A DNA stretch of 64,000 nucleotides from Eledone cirrhosa (GCA_964016885.1 OZ024743.1:349924200-349988199); one strand, 5' to 3'. Numbered from the stretch's first letter, positions 12,141 to 23,760 are shown. The notes: generated from the sequence alone by a model not told the origin. Numbers and translations are program-made.

Positions 12141-12192
12141 CTCTATATATATATGTGTGTGTGTATGTATGTATATATATAAACACACACAC

Positions 12193-12281
<89 letters not shown>

Positions 12282-12290
12282 ATATATATA
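12141..12290. repeat. Compound TA/CA/TA microsatellite
   Basis: TA runs flank a (CA)n block (about 12184-12222). It directly precedes the first copy of a 0.3 kb direct repeat. Confidence 0.9.
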
Positions 12291-13004
12291 AACGGAAAAA
12301 AATGAAACGAAATTTCATTTCCCACTCTTAGTACGGCTGTTACTTAAATATAAGTATGTACACGTACATACATATATGTATACAGAGGTACAGTAGTATG
12401 TATATATATATACATACATGCACACATATATATGTACGTATGGATTCACCGAACATTTATTATAATGCTCGGTGTGTTTGTAAACAAACATCCCTTATTA
12501 AGCCGTAGTGTCTAGCAACCACTGTTGCTCGTTTGTTCAACACTGACAAAGGAACGCTGTACTAGTTTCAAGCTTATTAGCTATCGTCAGCAACGTATAC
12601 CTTCCTGCCAGATGGGTGAACGTATATACATACCTTATGCATATTGACGGTTGAGTAGCCCAATTTGCATATCGAGTGGGTTAATCAGCCGGGTGCACCG
12701 AAAACGATAAACGGAAAAAATGAAACGAAATTTCATTTCCCACTCTTAGTACGGCTGTTACTTAAATATAAGTATGTACACGTACATACATATATGTATA
12801 CAGACGTACAGTAGTATGTATATATATATACATACATGCACACATATATATATGTACGTATGGATTCACCGAACATTTATTTTAATGCTCGGTGTGTTTG
12901 TAAACAAACATCCCGTATTAAGCCGTAGTGTCTAGCAACCATCGTTGCTCGTTTGTTCAACACTGACAAAGGAACGCTGTACTAGTTTCAAGCTTATTAG
13001 CTAT
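12291..13004. repeat. Direct duplication of a 294-bp unit
   Basis: 12291-12584 and 12710-13004 are almost identical (both begin 'aacggaaaaaa' and end 'caagcttattagctat'), with only a few substitutions and one-base gaps. The 125 bp between them (12585-12709) is unique. The units have no ORF. High identity and the same orientation point to a recent unequal exchange or a nested insertion. Confidence 0.9.
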
Positions 13005-13115
13005 ACATATATATATACATATAGACATATATATATGTATATATATATATACATATACATATGTATATATATATACAATATATTAACAAATGGAAACTAT
13101 ATTTATAAAACCATA

Positions 13116-13185
13116 TTTATTTCATTATATATATTTCAAGGGCCACCAAGGAAAACTATGGTGCACTTTCATCAGATAAAATATA
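13116..13185 (-). ncRNA. Hammerhead ribozyme motif, left arm of PLE 1
   Basis: On the minus strand CUGATGA (complement of 13169-13175) is followed by stem II built on CACCA/TGGTG, then GAAA (complement of 13134-13137), a small helix III and helix I (TATTTTAT with ATGAAATA). It is the inverted twin of the motif at 15761-15830. Confidence 0.65.
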
Positions 13186-13349
13186 ATATAGGTTAGTTTT
13201 ATAAATATTGACATACCCTGAAAAAATGCAACCATTCTAGTTGGAAACTCCTTTATAGTGGAGTTATTAGATTTATTGTTGGTGTATTATGCAGTCATCT
13301 GATTCCACCCAAATAACTGATCTTTTATTAATAATACTCTACATAGGAA

Positions 13350-14440
13350 AATACCGGAGATGACCGGAGGTTTATATCGCGACGATATGCTATTACTTAT
13401 AGAAAATAATAATAACTGTGAATTAAATAGGAAAAGTAAAGAAATTATACAATTTTTTAATTACCTTAATCTTAAAGTAGAAATAGAGAATAATTATAAA
13501 ATAGTTAACTTTTTAGATGTAACTTTAAACCTTAACAAAGGTCTTTATTATCCATTTCACAAAATAAACGAGAACTTAAACTACGTTAATTTTAATTCCA
13601 ATCACCCCAGATCCGTTAAAAACACTATAGTAAACTCTGTGCAGCAACGTATTTCTAGAATTTCAGCTAATAAGAATATTTTTGAAGATAAAGCGCAATA
13701 TTATAACGAAGCGTTAGGTAGAGCTGGATATAGTAATAAAATTAAATACATTGATAGTAATGATAAGATAAATAACCATAATTTTAACAACTATAATAGA
13801 AAACCTTACAATAATTCGAGAAACAAAAAAAAGAAATAGAACTAGGAATATATTATGGTTCGCTCCTCCTTTCTCATTAACTATTGCTAAATTATTTTTT
13901 AAAGCTCTAGATAAATGCTTCCCTAGTATTACTCAATATTTAATAGACATACTATAAAATTAATGTATTCAACCACCAGTAATTTAGCGCAGAATATTAA
14001 TAGAATTAATAATAGAAACTTAAAACCTCAGCAATATCCAACTCAAATTTTAATAAATGTAACTGTAGAAATAAATCTAACTGTCCATTAAATAACAATT
14101 GTTTAGTTAAAAATATAGTATATAATTGTAATGTAAAAACTAATTTAAATTCATTTAATTACGTAGGCTCCACCTCCTCAGATTTTAAGTCCTGTTTTAA
14201 TAACCATAAATGCTCTTTTACGAATATAAATAAAAATTCTTCAACATCTCTATCTAATTTACTATGGGACCTAAAATCAAAGAACACTAACTATTCTTTA
14301 CTTTGGAATATTATCTCCAAAGCTCCTCCATTCAATGCTTCTTCTGAAAATTGTGCTCTTTGTATAGAGGAAATATTCTTTATATTAAAAAGTAAGAATT
14401 CTGTTATTTAAGAAATAATCTTTTCAGTTATTGTAAACAT
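13350..14440 (+). pseudogene. PLE reverse transcriptase / GIY-YIG remnant
   Basis: The open part (13360-13839) begins at the RT catalytic box 'GLYRDDMLLLI' (YxDD form YRDD) and runs through 'VNFLDVTLNL', 'NYVNFNSNHPRSVK' and 'RISRISANK', which match the RT C-terminus and thumb of the PLE at 33.6-34.8 kb. After a stop at about 13837, frameshifted pieces continue in the same order: 'WFAPPFSLTIAKLFFKALDK'-like, a Cys-rich 'CNCRNKSNCPLNNNC', then 'YVGSTSSDFKSCFNNHKCSF' (GIY-YIG-type start), 'LSNLLWDLK' and 'CALCIEE'. RT motifs A and B are missing because the copy is 5'-truncated. It is non-functional. Confidence 0.75.
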
Positions 14441-14787
14441 AGATTGAACTCAACGTTTAAATATATATATAAAATGTAATACATAACTCATCTTTATTAA
14501 ACCTAAAGATAATTCATTAGATTCCTTCATATGACTGCTTATATCTCTCTTAAAAAGATTTTTTCTTGAAAAACTTTTCTTGATAAACGTACCGAAAGAT
14601 TTGAAGAAGGAGTTTTTTTCTGAAAATTCATATGATGGGTACAAAGAAATTATAATTCATAATTCATATTTTATACTGTGTATTTTATTTTCTATATTCT
14701 TATATTTTTTAAAAATTATAATTCATTTTTTAAATTATAATTCATATTTTATATTGTATATTTTGTATTTATGTATTTTTCAAATGC

Positions 14788-14836
<49 letters not shown>

Positions 14837-15760
14837 TATATCTCTTATGAAAGAGTTTTTTTATGGTTTATGCTTTGGATATATTCATATGAAAGAATGT
14901 TTAAATGTTAATACGTTATAGCAAACAAATTTATGTTTTTAACAGTCATAAATGTATAACAGGTAGAGTTATAAAATTATAACTTGCTATAAAATAACAT
15001 AAGATTCATACTCTAATTACATTATTAAGATGGAAAATTTAATTTTTTAACATCTTAACTTTATAGCATTTAATCCTTAGAGCTATCTAAATTATTAATA
15101 AATCGCTAGCAATTTCCTTTACGCTCTACTGCTATTACAAATAAGGGATTATTCTTCTGTAAACTCTCGGAATTTCCATGAGCTTAGAAATATTCGGATA
15201 TTTTAAACTTACAAATTTTTTTAATATTTAACTAATAATTAATAAAATTATATTTGGTTTTGTAATAATAAAATATTTTCTAATAATATATATTTTAATA
15301 ATATATATTCTTTAATAATATATAGGTCTCAACTTTAATAATCTAACATACACATTTAAACATTTAAACTACGGATTGAATTGATAAATTATTAATTAAG
15401 CATTTAATCAAATGTATTAATTAAACATTAGATAAAATTCTTCAACTTATCTTTATTATTGTTTATCCAGGTTACGGTATTCATCCACGCTATATTTATT
15501 TCTTCGCCTCTTCTCTCAAAATTACGCTATTAAATATACTCAGGTTTTTTTCTCTTTCTTTCTATCGTTTTTTTCTTTCTTTCTTTTTTTCCATATTCCA
15601 ACGGCTTAATTTAAATATACTGTTATTTAAACCTTTCCGACACTAATTTGCATAATAAACCAACAATAAATCTAATAACTCCACTATCCAGGAGATTCCA
15701 ACCAGAATGGTTGCATTTTTTCAGGGTGTGTCAATATTTATTTATAAAACTAACCTATAT

Positions 15761-15830
15761 TATATTTTATCTGATGAAAGCGCACCATAGTTTGCCTTGG
15801 TGGCCCTTGAAATATGTATAATGAAATAAA
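15761..15830 (+). ncRNA. Type I hammerhead ribozyme motif, right arm of PLE 1
   Basis: CTGATGA lies at 15771-15777. Stem II pairs AAG/CTT, G-C and CACCA/TGGTG with one mismatch and one bulge. GAAA is at 15809-15812. Helix III is AU(A)/(U)AU closed by a tiny loop, with A15820 at the cleavage position. Helix I pairs ATGAAATA (15821-15828) with TATTTTAT (15763-15770), eight pairs including one G.U. All conserved core residues are present. The copy at 32.68 kb keeps the fold with paired changes. Confidence 0.7.
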
Positions 15831-15874
15831 TATGGTTTTATAAATATAGTTTCCATTTGTTAATATATTGTATA

Positions 15875-15940
15875 TTTACTCCAATAATTTGTTATAAAAA
15901 TATTTTGCTTATTGTATCCCAACAAATTAAATATAACCTC

Positions 15941-15980
<40 letters not shown>

Positions 15981-16031
15981 ATACATGTATATATATATGT
16001 GTGTGAGTGCGAGTTTATTCGTGTGTGTGTG

Positions 16032-16103
<72 letters not shown>

Positions 16104-16268
16104 ACTCTCTCTCACTCACTCTCTCTATTATATTATATTATTTATGTACTTTCACGAACGAAAGAGCGCTACCTAAGTGTTCAAAATCTCAATATTGACC
16201 CTATCTGCAGATTGCAAGAGCGATCAAATTTCTTTCATAAACATATAGATACATATATATACATGTAC

Positions 16269-16316
<48 letters not shown>

Positions 16317-16318
16317 CA

Positions 16319-16349
<31 letters not shown>

Positions 16350-17472
16350 TTGTGTGTGTAGCGTATATATATATATATATATACACTAAACAAACACATA
16401 TATATATATATATTGTGTCACTGCTTTTTGCATACCCTATGATACTCACAAATAATATATGAGAAAATGTAATAAATATAATAGATTTATGATAGACATT
16501 ATTTTCTCCTTTTATAACAAACATAACTTGGTATGTTTACTGGTTCTTCAGCTTTTTTACTTCTACTTCGACAAGAAATATGTCACCGCTATCTTTAAAA
16601 TAATCATAACTCACATTTAACATCAAACCACCACCATCCTATTCATTAACCTCACAACCTAGCGTTTCATATATGATCCTTTATATATGTATGTGTATGT
16701 TCGTCTGTATATATACGTATATGTATATATACACACACACACACACGCGCACACACACATACACACACACACACACACACACATACACACATACACACAT
16801 ACGCACGCACACACAGATATATATATATATACATCTCATTGTAGTCATTCTCCTCGCTGTAAAGCTTTACAAATCTGTGTCTCTGTTACCTCACGGGAAA
16901 TTTTTCAGAAAGTTTGCTTATTGTCGACAAACGCCATCTAATATAATTTGTGTGGCTCCTGTCAAGGGTTTTGGAGTACTTTATTAGGAGGAAAGTTATC
17001 AATGTTTCACTACCACTCTATTCCTTTGGGGTATAAGCTGTCAGCTTTACATTGCATGGCTGATCTTTTACTAATGGCAGCCAATCTTGTTGTATACTTG
17101 ACGATGCGGTTTGAAATATTCCCTCGGGAAAAGTTGTGAGATCGTCATTCTGTACAACCATTATCGGAAATCGAATTTGGAAGCTATGGAGTTCAATAAA
17201 CGAATATTGCCTTATATTAAAAATTGAATAACAAAAATTCCGTCATGCGCAGTGAGTTACAAAAGGACTACCAGTGTGACATATGACATTGCACTTTGTC
17301 GTTCTTTTCCAAAATCATCTAAATAATAGAAAGCCGTTTTATAAATATTTTGTAACTCAACCCAAGCATTACAGGAAGTGATTTTCAGACGTTGTGTGAA
17401 CAGTATTCCACCAGGAATAATGAAGGTCAGTTTTAAGCATTTTTATACACGTACATGTATATATATATATAT

Positions 17473-17481
<9 letters not shown>
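15875..17481. other. Microsatellite-rich and unassigned sequence
   Basis: Contains (TA)n at about 15943-15975, a long (CT)n at 16033-16130, TA-rich tracts at 16250-16420, and (CA)n at about 16731-16815. The stretch 16840-17440 is non-repetitive but shows no convincing ORF. The long SLSLSL, RERERE and YIYIYI frames are repeat artefacts. Confidence 0.8.
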
Positions 17482-17513
<32 letters not shown>

Positions 17514-17681
17514 TGTCTTTGAGTTTGTGTGTATGTAGATGTAATACATATATATATGTATATACATACACACACATATATATATATATACATATATATG
17601 TGTGTGTGTATGTATATACATATATATATATGTATTACATCTACATACACACAAACTCAAAGACAAGCACACACACACACG
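17482..17681. repeat. Palindrome of about 100-bp arms built on a microsatellite
   Basis: The unique block 'cttgtctttgagtttgtgtg' followed by 'tatgtagatgtaatacatat' (from 17512) recurs as its reverse complement ending near 17670, with (GT)n outside the left copy and (CA)n outside the right copy. The centre is near 17590. Confidence 0.85.
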
Positions 17682-17767
17682 CGGTTCTTATATATTTTAT
17701 ATATATTTATCCTTATCGAGCCCTCTTTGGATTTTAGTCTTCAAATTTATTATTATTACTATATACA

Positions 17768-17957
17768 GGGCGGTGGATTGGCAGTATTGGTAGAGGGTCG
17801 GACGCCATGCTTTGACGTATAGAGTTACGGCCATTGCCATTCTGAGTTCAAATCCCGCCGAGGTTAATTTTGCCTTTCATCCTTACGGGGTCGATAAAAT
17901 AAAGTACCAGTAATGCACTGGTGAATTGCTGGCCTTGTGCCTAACGTAGAAACAATT
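17768..17957 (+). mobile_element. tRNA-derived cephalopod SINE, full length
   Basis: Begins 'ggcggtggattggcagtatt', has the B-box-like 'gagttcaaatcccgc', the core 'ggggtcgataaaataaagta' and the 3' end 'ggccttgtgcctaacgtaga' ending 'caatta'. It sits between TA-rich tracts, so no target-site duplication can be assigned. Confidence 0.9.
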
Positions 17958-17979
17958 AATATATATATATACTATATGT

Positions 17980-18105
17980 ATATACTCCTTTCGCTCTGCG
18001 TGTAAATCCAGCCGATATCAACCTTTCCTTTTATTCTACTGTATTTGATAAAATAGAGTACCAGGTAATTATTGGGCTTGAGCTAATGAACTTTCCTTTC
18101 CGCTT
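17980..18105 (+). mobile_element. Older, degenerate SINE fragment
   Basis: 'gtgtaaatccagccgatatc' and 'tttgataaaatagagtacca' match the B-box side and core of the same SINE superfamily with many substitutions. Confidence 0.5.
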
Positions 18106-18382
18106 AAATTGTTGATATTGTCCCTAAACTTATACAATATCTACATATATATATATATATATACATGTATATATATTTAGAGAGAGAGATATATAGATAT
18201 ATAGATATATAGATATAGATAGAGACACAATCTTCCAATTTTGTTTACTTTGTTTTATACTCTCACGTTGTTTGTCTGCTCCCACGTTCTAATTGTACCG
18301 TATACATGGAAGTAAACATACGTGCATACATATATTACATACACACACACACATACATACAGACACACACAGACACACACAA

Positions 18383-18436
<54 letters not shown>

Positions 18437-18701
18437 CCACCCTTACACGCCTCACATCTTTTTACAACTTGTATTTTAACTTTTATTTTCCACTTCATGT
18501 TTTATCTTTTTCTCCTTTTTTCCACTAACTCCCCTCTCACTCCTTCTCGCAGTTCCTCCCGCCACTCTCCTGAATAAGGGCTTATGCCCGAAACGTCGCA
18601 CCCACACGCCCCACTCTCACTAAGCGCGAATCTAATGCCATTTGTAACTTATACTCCTGCGTTGTTGTTTCTTATATTCCTATATATGTACATATATATA
18701 A

Positions 18702-18753
<52 letters not shown>
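18106..18753. other. Microsatellites and unassigned sequence
   Basis: Contains TA/GA tracts (18140-18225), (CA)n (about 18340-18412) and (TA)n (about 18700-18754). At 18571-18596 is a 'ctgaataagggcttatgccc' 'gaaacgtcg' stem-loop that resembles a hammerhead core but lacks a helix I partner. Confidence 0.7.
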
Positions 18754-18756
<3 letters not shown>

Positions 18757-18864
18757 GTTTCTACTTTAGGCACAAGGCCAGCAATTACCCAGTTCATTAC
18801 TGGTACTTTATTTTATCGACCCCGTAAGGATGAAAGGCAAAGTCAACCTCGGCGGGATTTGAAC
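18754..18864 (-). mobile_element. SINE 3' half, minus strand
   Basis: Reads 'gtttctactttaggcacaag', then the reverse of the core, and stops at the B-box side 'gggatttgaac' where TA repeats begin. The tRNA-like half is missing. Confidence 0.85.
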
Positions 18865-19338
18865 ATATATATATATTGCATTGACTTAAGCTCATTCTTA
18901 TCATTCACACTTCGTAGTTTGCAGACGGATAATATATCGATCGGATAATATATCAATCGTATTGGTTTCATTATAAACATGTAATAATTGTTTTCACATA
19001 TGGTTTAAATTTCTAACTGCTGACTAAACGATTTATAACATTTACAATAGTTATAATATACTGTCTGATGCATACAGGAATATGTATGGCTTCGATATAA
19101 ATTCTAAGCAGAAAAATATTTATGCGGTTTAGGAGTTTGATCCACAATGACATGGGCTCTGTCCCTCTGTTTGCCACTTGGTCTAATTCCTTCTACTATA
19201 GTTTCGAGTTGAGTAATATGTCTTCTGAATGGAAGTCCTCAAATGTAGGTATGTTTGTATGAATGTATGCAGACACACACACATACATATATATATAAAT
19301 TGAATATATATATGTATATATATATATATATATGTATA
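18865..19338. other. Unassigned sequence
   Basis: No ORF or known repeat core was seen. TA-rich at 19285-19335. Confidence 0.5.
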
Positions 19339-19486
19339 TATTAAAATACAAATATTAATAAAATAGATGTTCTTTTGATCAGTTAAATTTTATTATACAT
19401 ATTTCGGAGGTACAACCGAAATATGTATAATAAAATATAATTGATCAAAAGAACATCTATTTTATTAATATTTGTATTTTAATATT
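19339..19486. repeat. Foldback of ~65-bp arms (PLE-flank family D)
   Basis: 'attaaaatacaaatattaat' followed by 'aaaatagatgttcttttgat' recurs as its reverse complement, with the centre at 'ttcggaggtacaaccgaa'. The right arm retains 'ccgaaatatgtataataaaa', the 3' half of the hammerhead seen more completely at 21722-21781. The CUGATGA half is missing here. Confidence 0.85.
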
Positions 19487-19605
19487 AATAACTCTGGAAA
19501 ATTATTTACAGTAGAGTGCTTCCAATCTACTGTAAAACTCATTCTTTGATATACTCATTGAATCTTGTTTAACTCTTTAATATATATATATATATATATA
19601 TTGAA

Positions 19606-19808
19606 ATAAGATTGGTTACTCCTTCATTACGTTTATTGGTTGGTGACGTGCGTTTCGCCACTGCTCAGCTCAAGGTTCGATCTGTATCGATCTGACCCAA
19701 CTCTGTAATCCGCGGCTCGTCAGAACTCTTATAATGTTAATTTTGCATTAACAGCGGCGAAACGCCCGTCACCAACCAATAAACGTAACGAAGGAGTAAC
19801 CAATCGTC
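19606..19808. repeat. Inverted repeat with ~50-bp arms
   Basis: 'gattggttactccttcatta' 'cgtttattggttggtgacg' (19609-19650) recurs inverted at about 19760-19806. Between lies a unique ~100-bp segment. 'ggcgaaacgcccgtcacc' at the inner edge of the right arm has the GAAAC...GUC order of a hammerhead 3' half, with a CTGACGA box on the opposite strand at about 19718-19724. The fold is incomplete. Confidence 0.75.
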
Positions 19809-19927
19809 CTTGTTATCTTATTTCACTATTATACACTCCGTCTGACTCTACACCTCGACACTGAAGTGAACCTAAACATCGTGTGATCACCCGAGTGAAC
19901 TTACAGTAACTCCAATTTACACTCCCT

Positions 19928-19929
<2 letters not shown>

Positions 19930-19985
<56 letters not shown>

Positions 19986-20009
19986 AATATATTATATATA
20001 TATTGAATA

Positions 20010-20047
<38 letters not shown>
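19930..20047. repeat. (TA)n microsatellites
   Basis: Two TA runs (about 19930-19981 and 20018-20047) separated by 'ttgaatatattatatatatattgaataaa'-type sequence. Confidence 0.9.
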
Positions 20048-20050
<3 letters not shown>

Positions 20051-20285
20051 TAAATTTAGTCCTTCATCAGTGATCTGCCAACCTTCATTGGCATTTCATC
20101 GCTTTAAAGACCATATACCTCCGGTTGGTGCGAGCAACGGCTAAAGAAAGTCCTTGGGACGCGTAAATAAGGGGAACGAGCGAGACTGTAAACAATCAAA
20201 GATGGTAATGCAAGGAAAAGTGAGGAAGAAGGAGTCAAGTGCCTGAAATCGATGAACATAAGTTCTGTGAAATCATGGACGAGAG
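20048..20285. repeat. Dispersed repeat C (second copy at 36.99-37.21 kb)
   Basis: Shares 'gtccttcatcagtga', 'catttcatcgcttta', 'ccatat.cctc.ggttggtgcg' and 'caacggctaaa' with 36998-37100 in the same order. Both copies start immediately beside a (TA)n tract. The reverse strand contains CTGATGA next to that tract. The rest of a hammerhead is not visible, so the TA expansion may have replaced it. Confidence 0.75.
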
Positions 20286-20389
20286 AGAATAAAGACCATC
20301 AAACCTGGTCGAAATGTGAGCAAGGAAAGAATTTCGCACAGGTCAAACGGGAGGAAGTAGGAGAGGGAGTAGCAGAGAATGAGTGAGTG

Positions 20390-20457
<68 letters not shown>

Positions 20458-20583
20458 CACATATATATGGTGTTTTCAGAAATGTATGTATATATATATA
20501 TATATATACATACATTTCAGAAATGTATGTATATATATATATATATATACATACATTTCTGAAGACTCCATATATATGTGAAG
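20390..20583. repeat. (TA)n followed by an inverted repeat
   Basis: After (TA)n at 20394-20455, the block 'ttcacatatatatggtgttt' 'tcagaaatgtatgtat' recurs inverted at about 20545-20583. Two smaller palindromes of 'aaatgtatgtat' lie between. Confidence 0.85.
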
Positions 20584-20619
20584 GTATGTATATTTCCTCT
20601 GATAGTTTGTAAAATCTTT

Positions 20620-20743
20620 ACATAGATCTATATGATATATATACCAACTCATATATATATATATATCCTGGAAACGATCGTAAAATGATGAATTTTTTAA
20701 TATAAGGAACTTGTTCTTTGTTTTTATTCATTGTTTTTATTAA

Positions 20744-20812
<69 letters not shown>
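20620..20812. repeat. Repeat E single arm plus (TA)n
   Basis: 'gaaacgatcgtaaaatgatg' followed by 'ttttaatataaggaact' and 'tttttattcattgtttttat' match both arms of the foldback at 31050-31322. It runs into (TA)n at about 20748-20812. Confidence 0.8.
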
Positions 20813-20820
<8 letters not shown>

Positions 20821-21582
20821 TAAGTATAGACATATATATGAGGGAGTCCGACAAATACCAATTTGCCTCGATGATGGGATTAATAAAAATCAATTATTCA
20901 GAGCATAATACAAATTAATTTGGGAAACGTTTCCCAAATTAATTTGTATATTGTTTATGTCCCACAACCTAGCACTTCTACAGAAAGACATCATTAAAAT
21001 AAGTACCACACTTGATTTTAAAATGTACAAGGATCGATATGATTGAATAAATAAAGGTAGTTCCACTATAGCTACCACGCTAGCTATTAACAGAATAAAC
21101 GAAAGAGCAAGTTCATAACGGAGATTGTGTGAAAAATATCATACGTTTGTTTTAGATTGGAAGTTAGACATTACAAAATGTATATCACATTCATAAAAAA
21201 TAGGATGCTTTGCAATTTCTAACACAAAAGAATATACTTCTGAATGACACATGAAATCTCTCATATGATGCATTACTTTGTAATAATATATGTAAATATT
21301 TAATCACACACACACACATATATATATATATGTATGTGTGTGTGTGGTGTGTGTGTGTGTGTATATATATGTGTGTGTGTGTTTCTGTGTGTGTGTGTGT
21401 GTGTATGTGTGTTTGTGTGTGTGTTGATACATTTACATATATTATTGTAGAGTAATACATCATTTAAGGGATTTCATGTGTCATATTGGGGAAACAGAAA
21501 ATAAAGTGTCTTGATCAAGGAATAGAACACCCTACCTCACAAGTGTGTACCCATGCGCCTTCACATGTATACATGCATATAT
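20813..21582. other. Unassigned sequence with GT microsatellites
   Basis: A 15-bp inverted repeat 'caaattaatttgggaaacg' 'tttcccaaattaatttg' is at 20911-20949. (GT)n tracts lie at 21330-21425. No gene is supported. Confidence 0.6.

Positions 21583-21673
<91 letters not shown>
21583..21673. repeat. (TA)n microsatellite, about 90 bp
   Basis: Pure TA dinucleotides. It separates unrelated sequence from the PLE-flank repeat that truncates Helitron A. Confidence 0.95.
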
Positions 21674-21678
<5 letters not shown>

Positions 21679-21797
21679 TTAAAATACAAATATTAATAAA
21701 ATAGATGTTCTTTTGATCAATTACATTTTATTACACATATTTTGGATGTACAACAGTACGTCCTCATCAGACAAAATATAATGGTACATGACATACC
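21674..21797 (-). repeat. PLE-flank repeat D inserted in the Helitron A helicase
   Basis: Matches the right arm of the foldback at 19339-19486, and its inner end 'gacataccctg' is shared with the PLE flanks at about 13215 and (inverted) 32650. On the other side the sequence passes without a gap into the helicase reading frame of Helitron A. The junction at about 21797 is therefore an insertion or deletion breakpoint. Confidence 0.75.
21722..21781 (-). ncRNA. Decayed hammerhead ribozyme motif, PLE-flank family D
   Basis: On the minus strand CTGATGA (complement of 21764-21770) is followed by an eight-position stem II (GGACGUAC with GUACAUCC, one A.C mismatch). The next residues are AAAA in place of GAAA, a G-to-A change at an ancestral CpG, which should abolish activity. 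Helix I still pairs over about nine positions with two G.U. The sister copy at 19.4 kb keeps GAAA. Confidence 0.6.
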
Positions 21798-23760
21798 CTG
21801 ATAATTTGCCCCTGCGCTTCGTTAATTGACATTGCGAAGCATGGCCTGACCGGGAACTGGGACTTCCGAAATGTGAAAGGTAGGTCTGCTCCTGATGGGA
21901 AAAGATGCATCCTCGGTATGAGCACAACCTTGCCCCGACCGCACCCTGTGATTATCGTGGCCTCAATCAGATTGGGAGCTAAGGACTTAACGACCAGACG
22001 TGTGCCATTGCATTGTTTCGGCGGAACCAAATTTCGAATGAGCATTAGAGAGGCACCAACTTTTAGTTTCAAAATGTGTGGGGGTACCTCTATTGGATAG
22101 TTGATGACGTCCTCGGGGTCAGGAGTTCTATCGATATACTTATATACGTAGCCATCCCCAGGAATGAGTTTTAGAATTTGATCATTAATATGGTTAGCAG
22201 TTTTATTCCTCGGGGCCAGAATAGCCCTTTGGGCAAGCCAATCCATATTCTGATAATTTGCTTGGAGATCTGGTAACACTGCATCCCTGAGATCAGAAGG
22301 CGTACTAACAACGGTACAAAGTGAGTCGATGGCAATATTACCCTTTTCATCCCCGGACATTTTGCCTTAGCCAAGTGCAAGGAGGGTGTGATAAAATGCT
22401 GCTAATGCGATATCACCTCGCATATGAGAACGCATGTTAGTGTGAAGTTTCAGAGTCTTCACCAGGGGCCACAATGCGGATGACTTAAGACACGCACGTA
22501 CTGCATCAGCTCTAGTCCCCTTGGGAATAACGGGAAGAGTTTGTCTGAAGTCCCCTGAAAGAAGAAGTGTTATGCCTCCCATGGGAGCCGTAGAGTCTTT
22601 GATGTCTCTCAGAGTTCTATCTAGCACCTCAAGGGCACCTCTGTGGGCCATCGTGCATTCGTCCCAAACGATAAGCTTGCATCGTCTGAACACTTCTGCC
22701 TGATCGGAGCTCTTACTGATGTTGCAAGTGGGTGTCTCAGTCTTCGCTAAGACAAACGGGAGCTTGAAATAGGAGTGAGCTGTCCTGCCGCCCGGCAACA
22801 AAGTAGCCGCAATTCTAGATGATGCCACAGCTAAGGCATTGCCTTCTGTACGCCTAATCTCAGCTAATATTAATTTGGTGACAAAGGTTTTCCCAGTCCC
22901 CCCAGGAGCGTCCAGGAAAAAAATCCCCCCAGCTTTGCCCCGGACAGAATTAACAACGGAGCTGTAAGCGAATTTCTGTTCTGGAAGGAGCTTGGCTCAT
23001 TCTCCGCTATGTACTGGGCAAGCTCGTCAATATTATAAGATGTCTCACGCAGCAAATCTGAAGACAGAGTGTTTGCGCCTTCCCGATTTGTTGAAGGTAG
23101 GCCATACACCGCCAACGCACTACCGCCCATATCGAGAACAGTATCTTCGATTTCAAGCAGCGCCCTGTTGTAAATGAGGTCACTGTACCCGACCTCCATC
23201 GATGGGTTTAGCAACTGAGCGTGACGCAGGAAATCTTCAGACATGTAATCTTTGTAGCTAAGCCATAAAGAAGCCGGATCACCCAAGTCGCACCATAGGA
23301 GTAGAATAGCGAAAAGCGATCTTAGTCTTTTAGGAGATTTCAACAAAACGCCCTCTGCCATAGTGGCGCCCCATTGTGAATCATCCTCCACAAGGCCACG
23401 CCTAAAGCAGGCTTCCCGGAAAGTATCACATAATTCAACGTCAACAGTTCTTATGTCTCGAAAGCTTTGTGGGCCAAAAACCTCATGGAGGAGAAGGCGC
23501 AGGTGAAAACACTCATGTTGGTTGGGAGGTACAGTGTACACTCTTCCTAGACAACTGTCAAACTTGACACCAGGATGTCCTTCAACATCCTGACCTGACT
23601 TCCTACGCACCCAAGCGTTGTTTGACCACACGTAGTAGGACGGAACCTGAGGATATGAAAGTGTTTTTGCAAATGTCTCAAGTTGGCAAAGCGTAAAAAA
23701 AACAGTCAAAGTTGTTTCTTTTGGATTGGCCGCCAAATGAGCAGCAGTCTGTTCAGTAAA
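21797..23760 (-). pseudogene. Helitron A helicase region (Pif1-like, SF1B)
   Basis: Frames 23736-22870, 22828-22367 and 22360-21767 join in order. They hold the linker upstream of the helicase ('NPKETTLTVFF', 'VPPNQHECFHLRLLLHEV'), a Walker A region near 22885-22900, 'ASSRIAATLLPGGRTAHS', the Walker B region 'CKLIVWDECTMAH', and motif III 'LLLSGDFRQTLPVIPKGT'. Toward the end are 'NGTRLVVKSL' and 'FAMSINEAQGQ', where the frame is cut. The last motif (…YVxxSR) is absent. In an intact Helitron this enzyme unwinds DNA for rolling-circle transposition. Confidence 0.85.

Larger units (their letters stand above)
13073..15874 (+). mobile_element. Penelope-like element 1, flanked by its own inverted 3' end
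   Basis: A 2.8 kb insertion with inverted arms of about 221 and 226 bp (13073-13293 and 15649-15874). Between them lies a 5'-truncated body that starts inside the RT just before its catalytic box and continues through a linker and a GIY-YIG-like region (separate entry). Both arms encode a type I hammerhead fold. (TA)n tracts sit just outside on both sides. PLEs are known to carry RT, GIY-YIG nuclease, flanking pseudo-LTRs in direct or inverted order, and hammerheads, and this fits. AT content of the body is very high compared with the PLE at 33 kb, so the two belong to different lineages. Confidence 0.75.

Noticed and set aside
15860..16361. Open frames rich in Arg-Glu, Ser-Leu and Tyr-Ile
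   Set aside because: Translations of (CT)n and (TA)n; similar frames at 3.8, 12.1, 18.3, 20.4, 28.9, 30.1, 32.1 and 36.8 kb were dropped for the same reason.
18571..18600. Hammerhead ribozyme ('ctgaataagggc...gaaacgtcg')
   Set aside because: Stem II and GAAAC are present, but the core reads CUGAAUA and no helix I pairing exists on either side.
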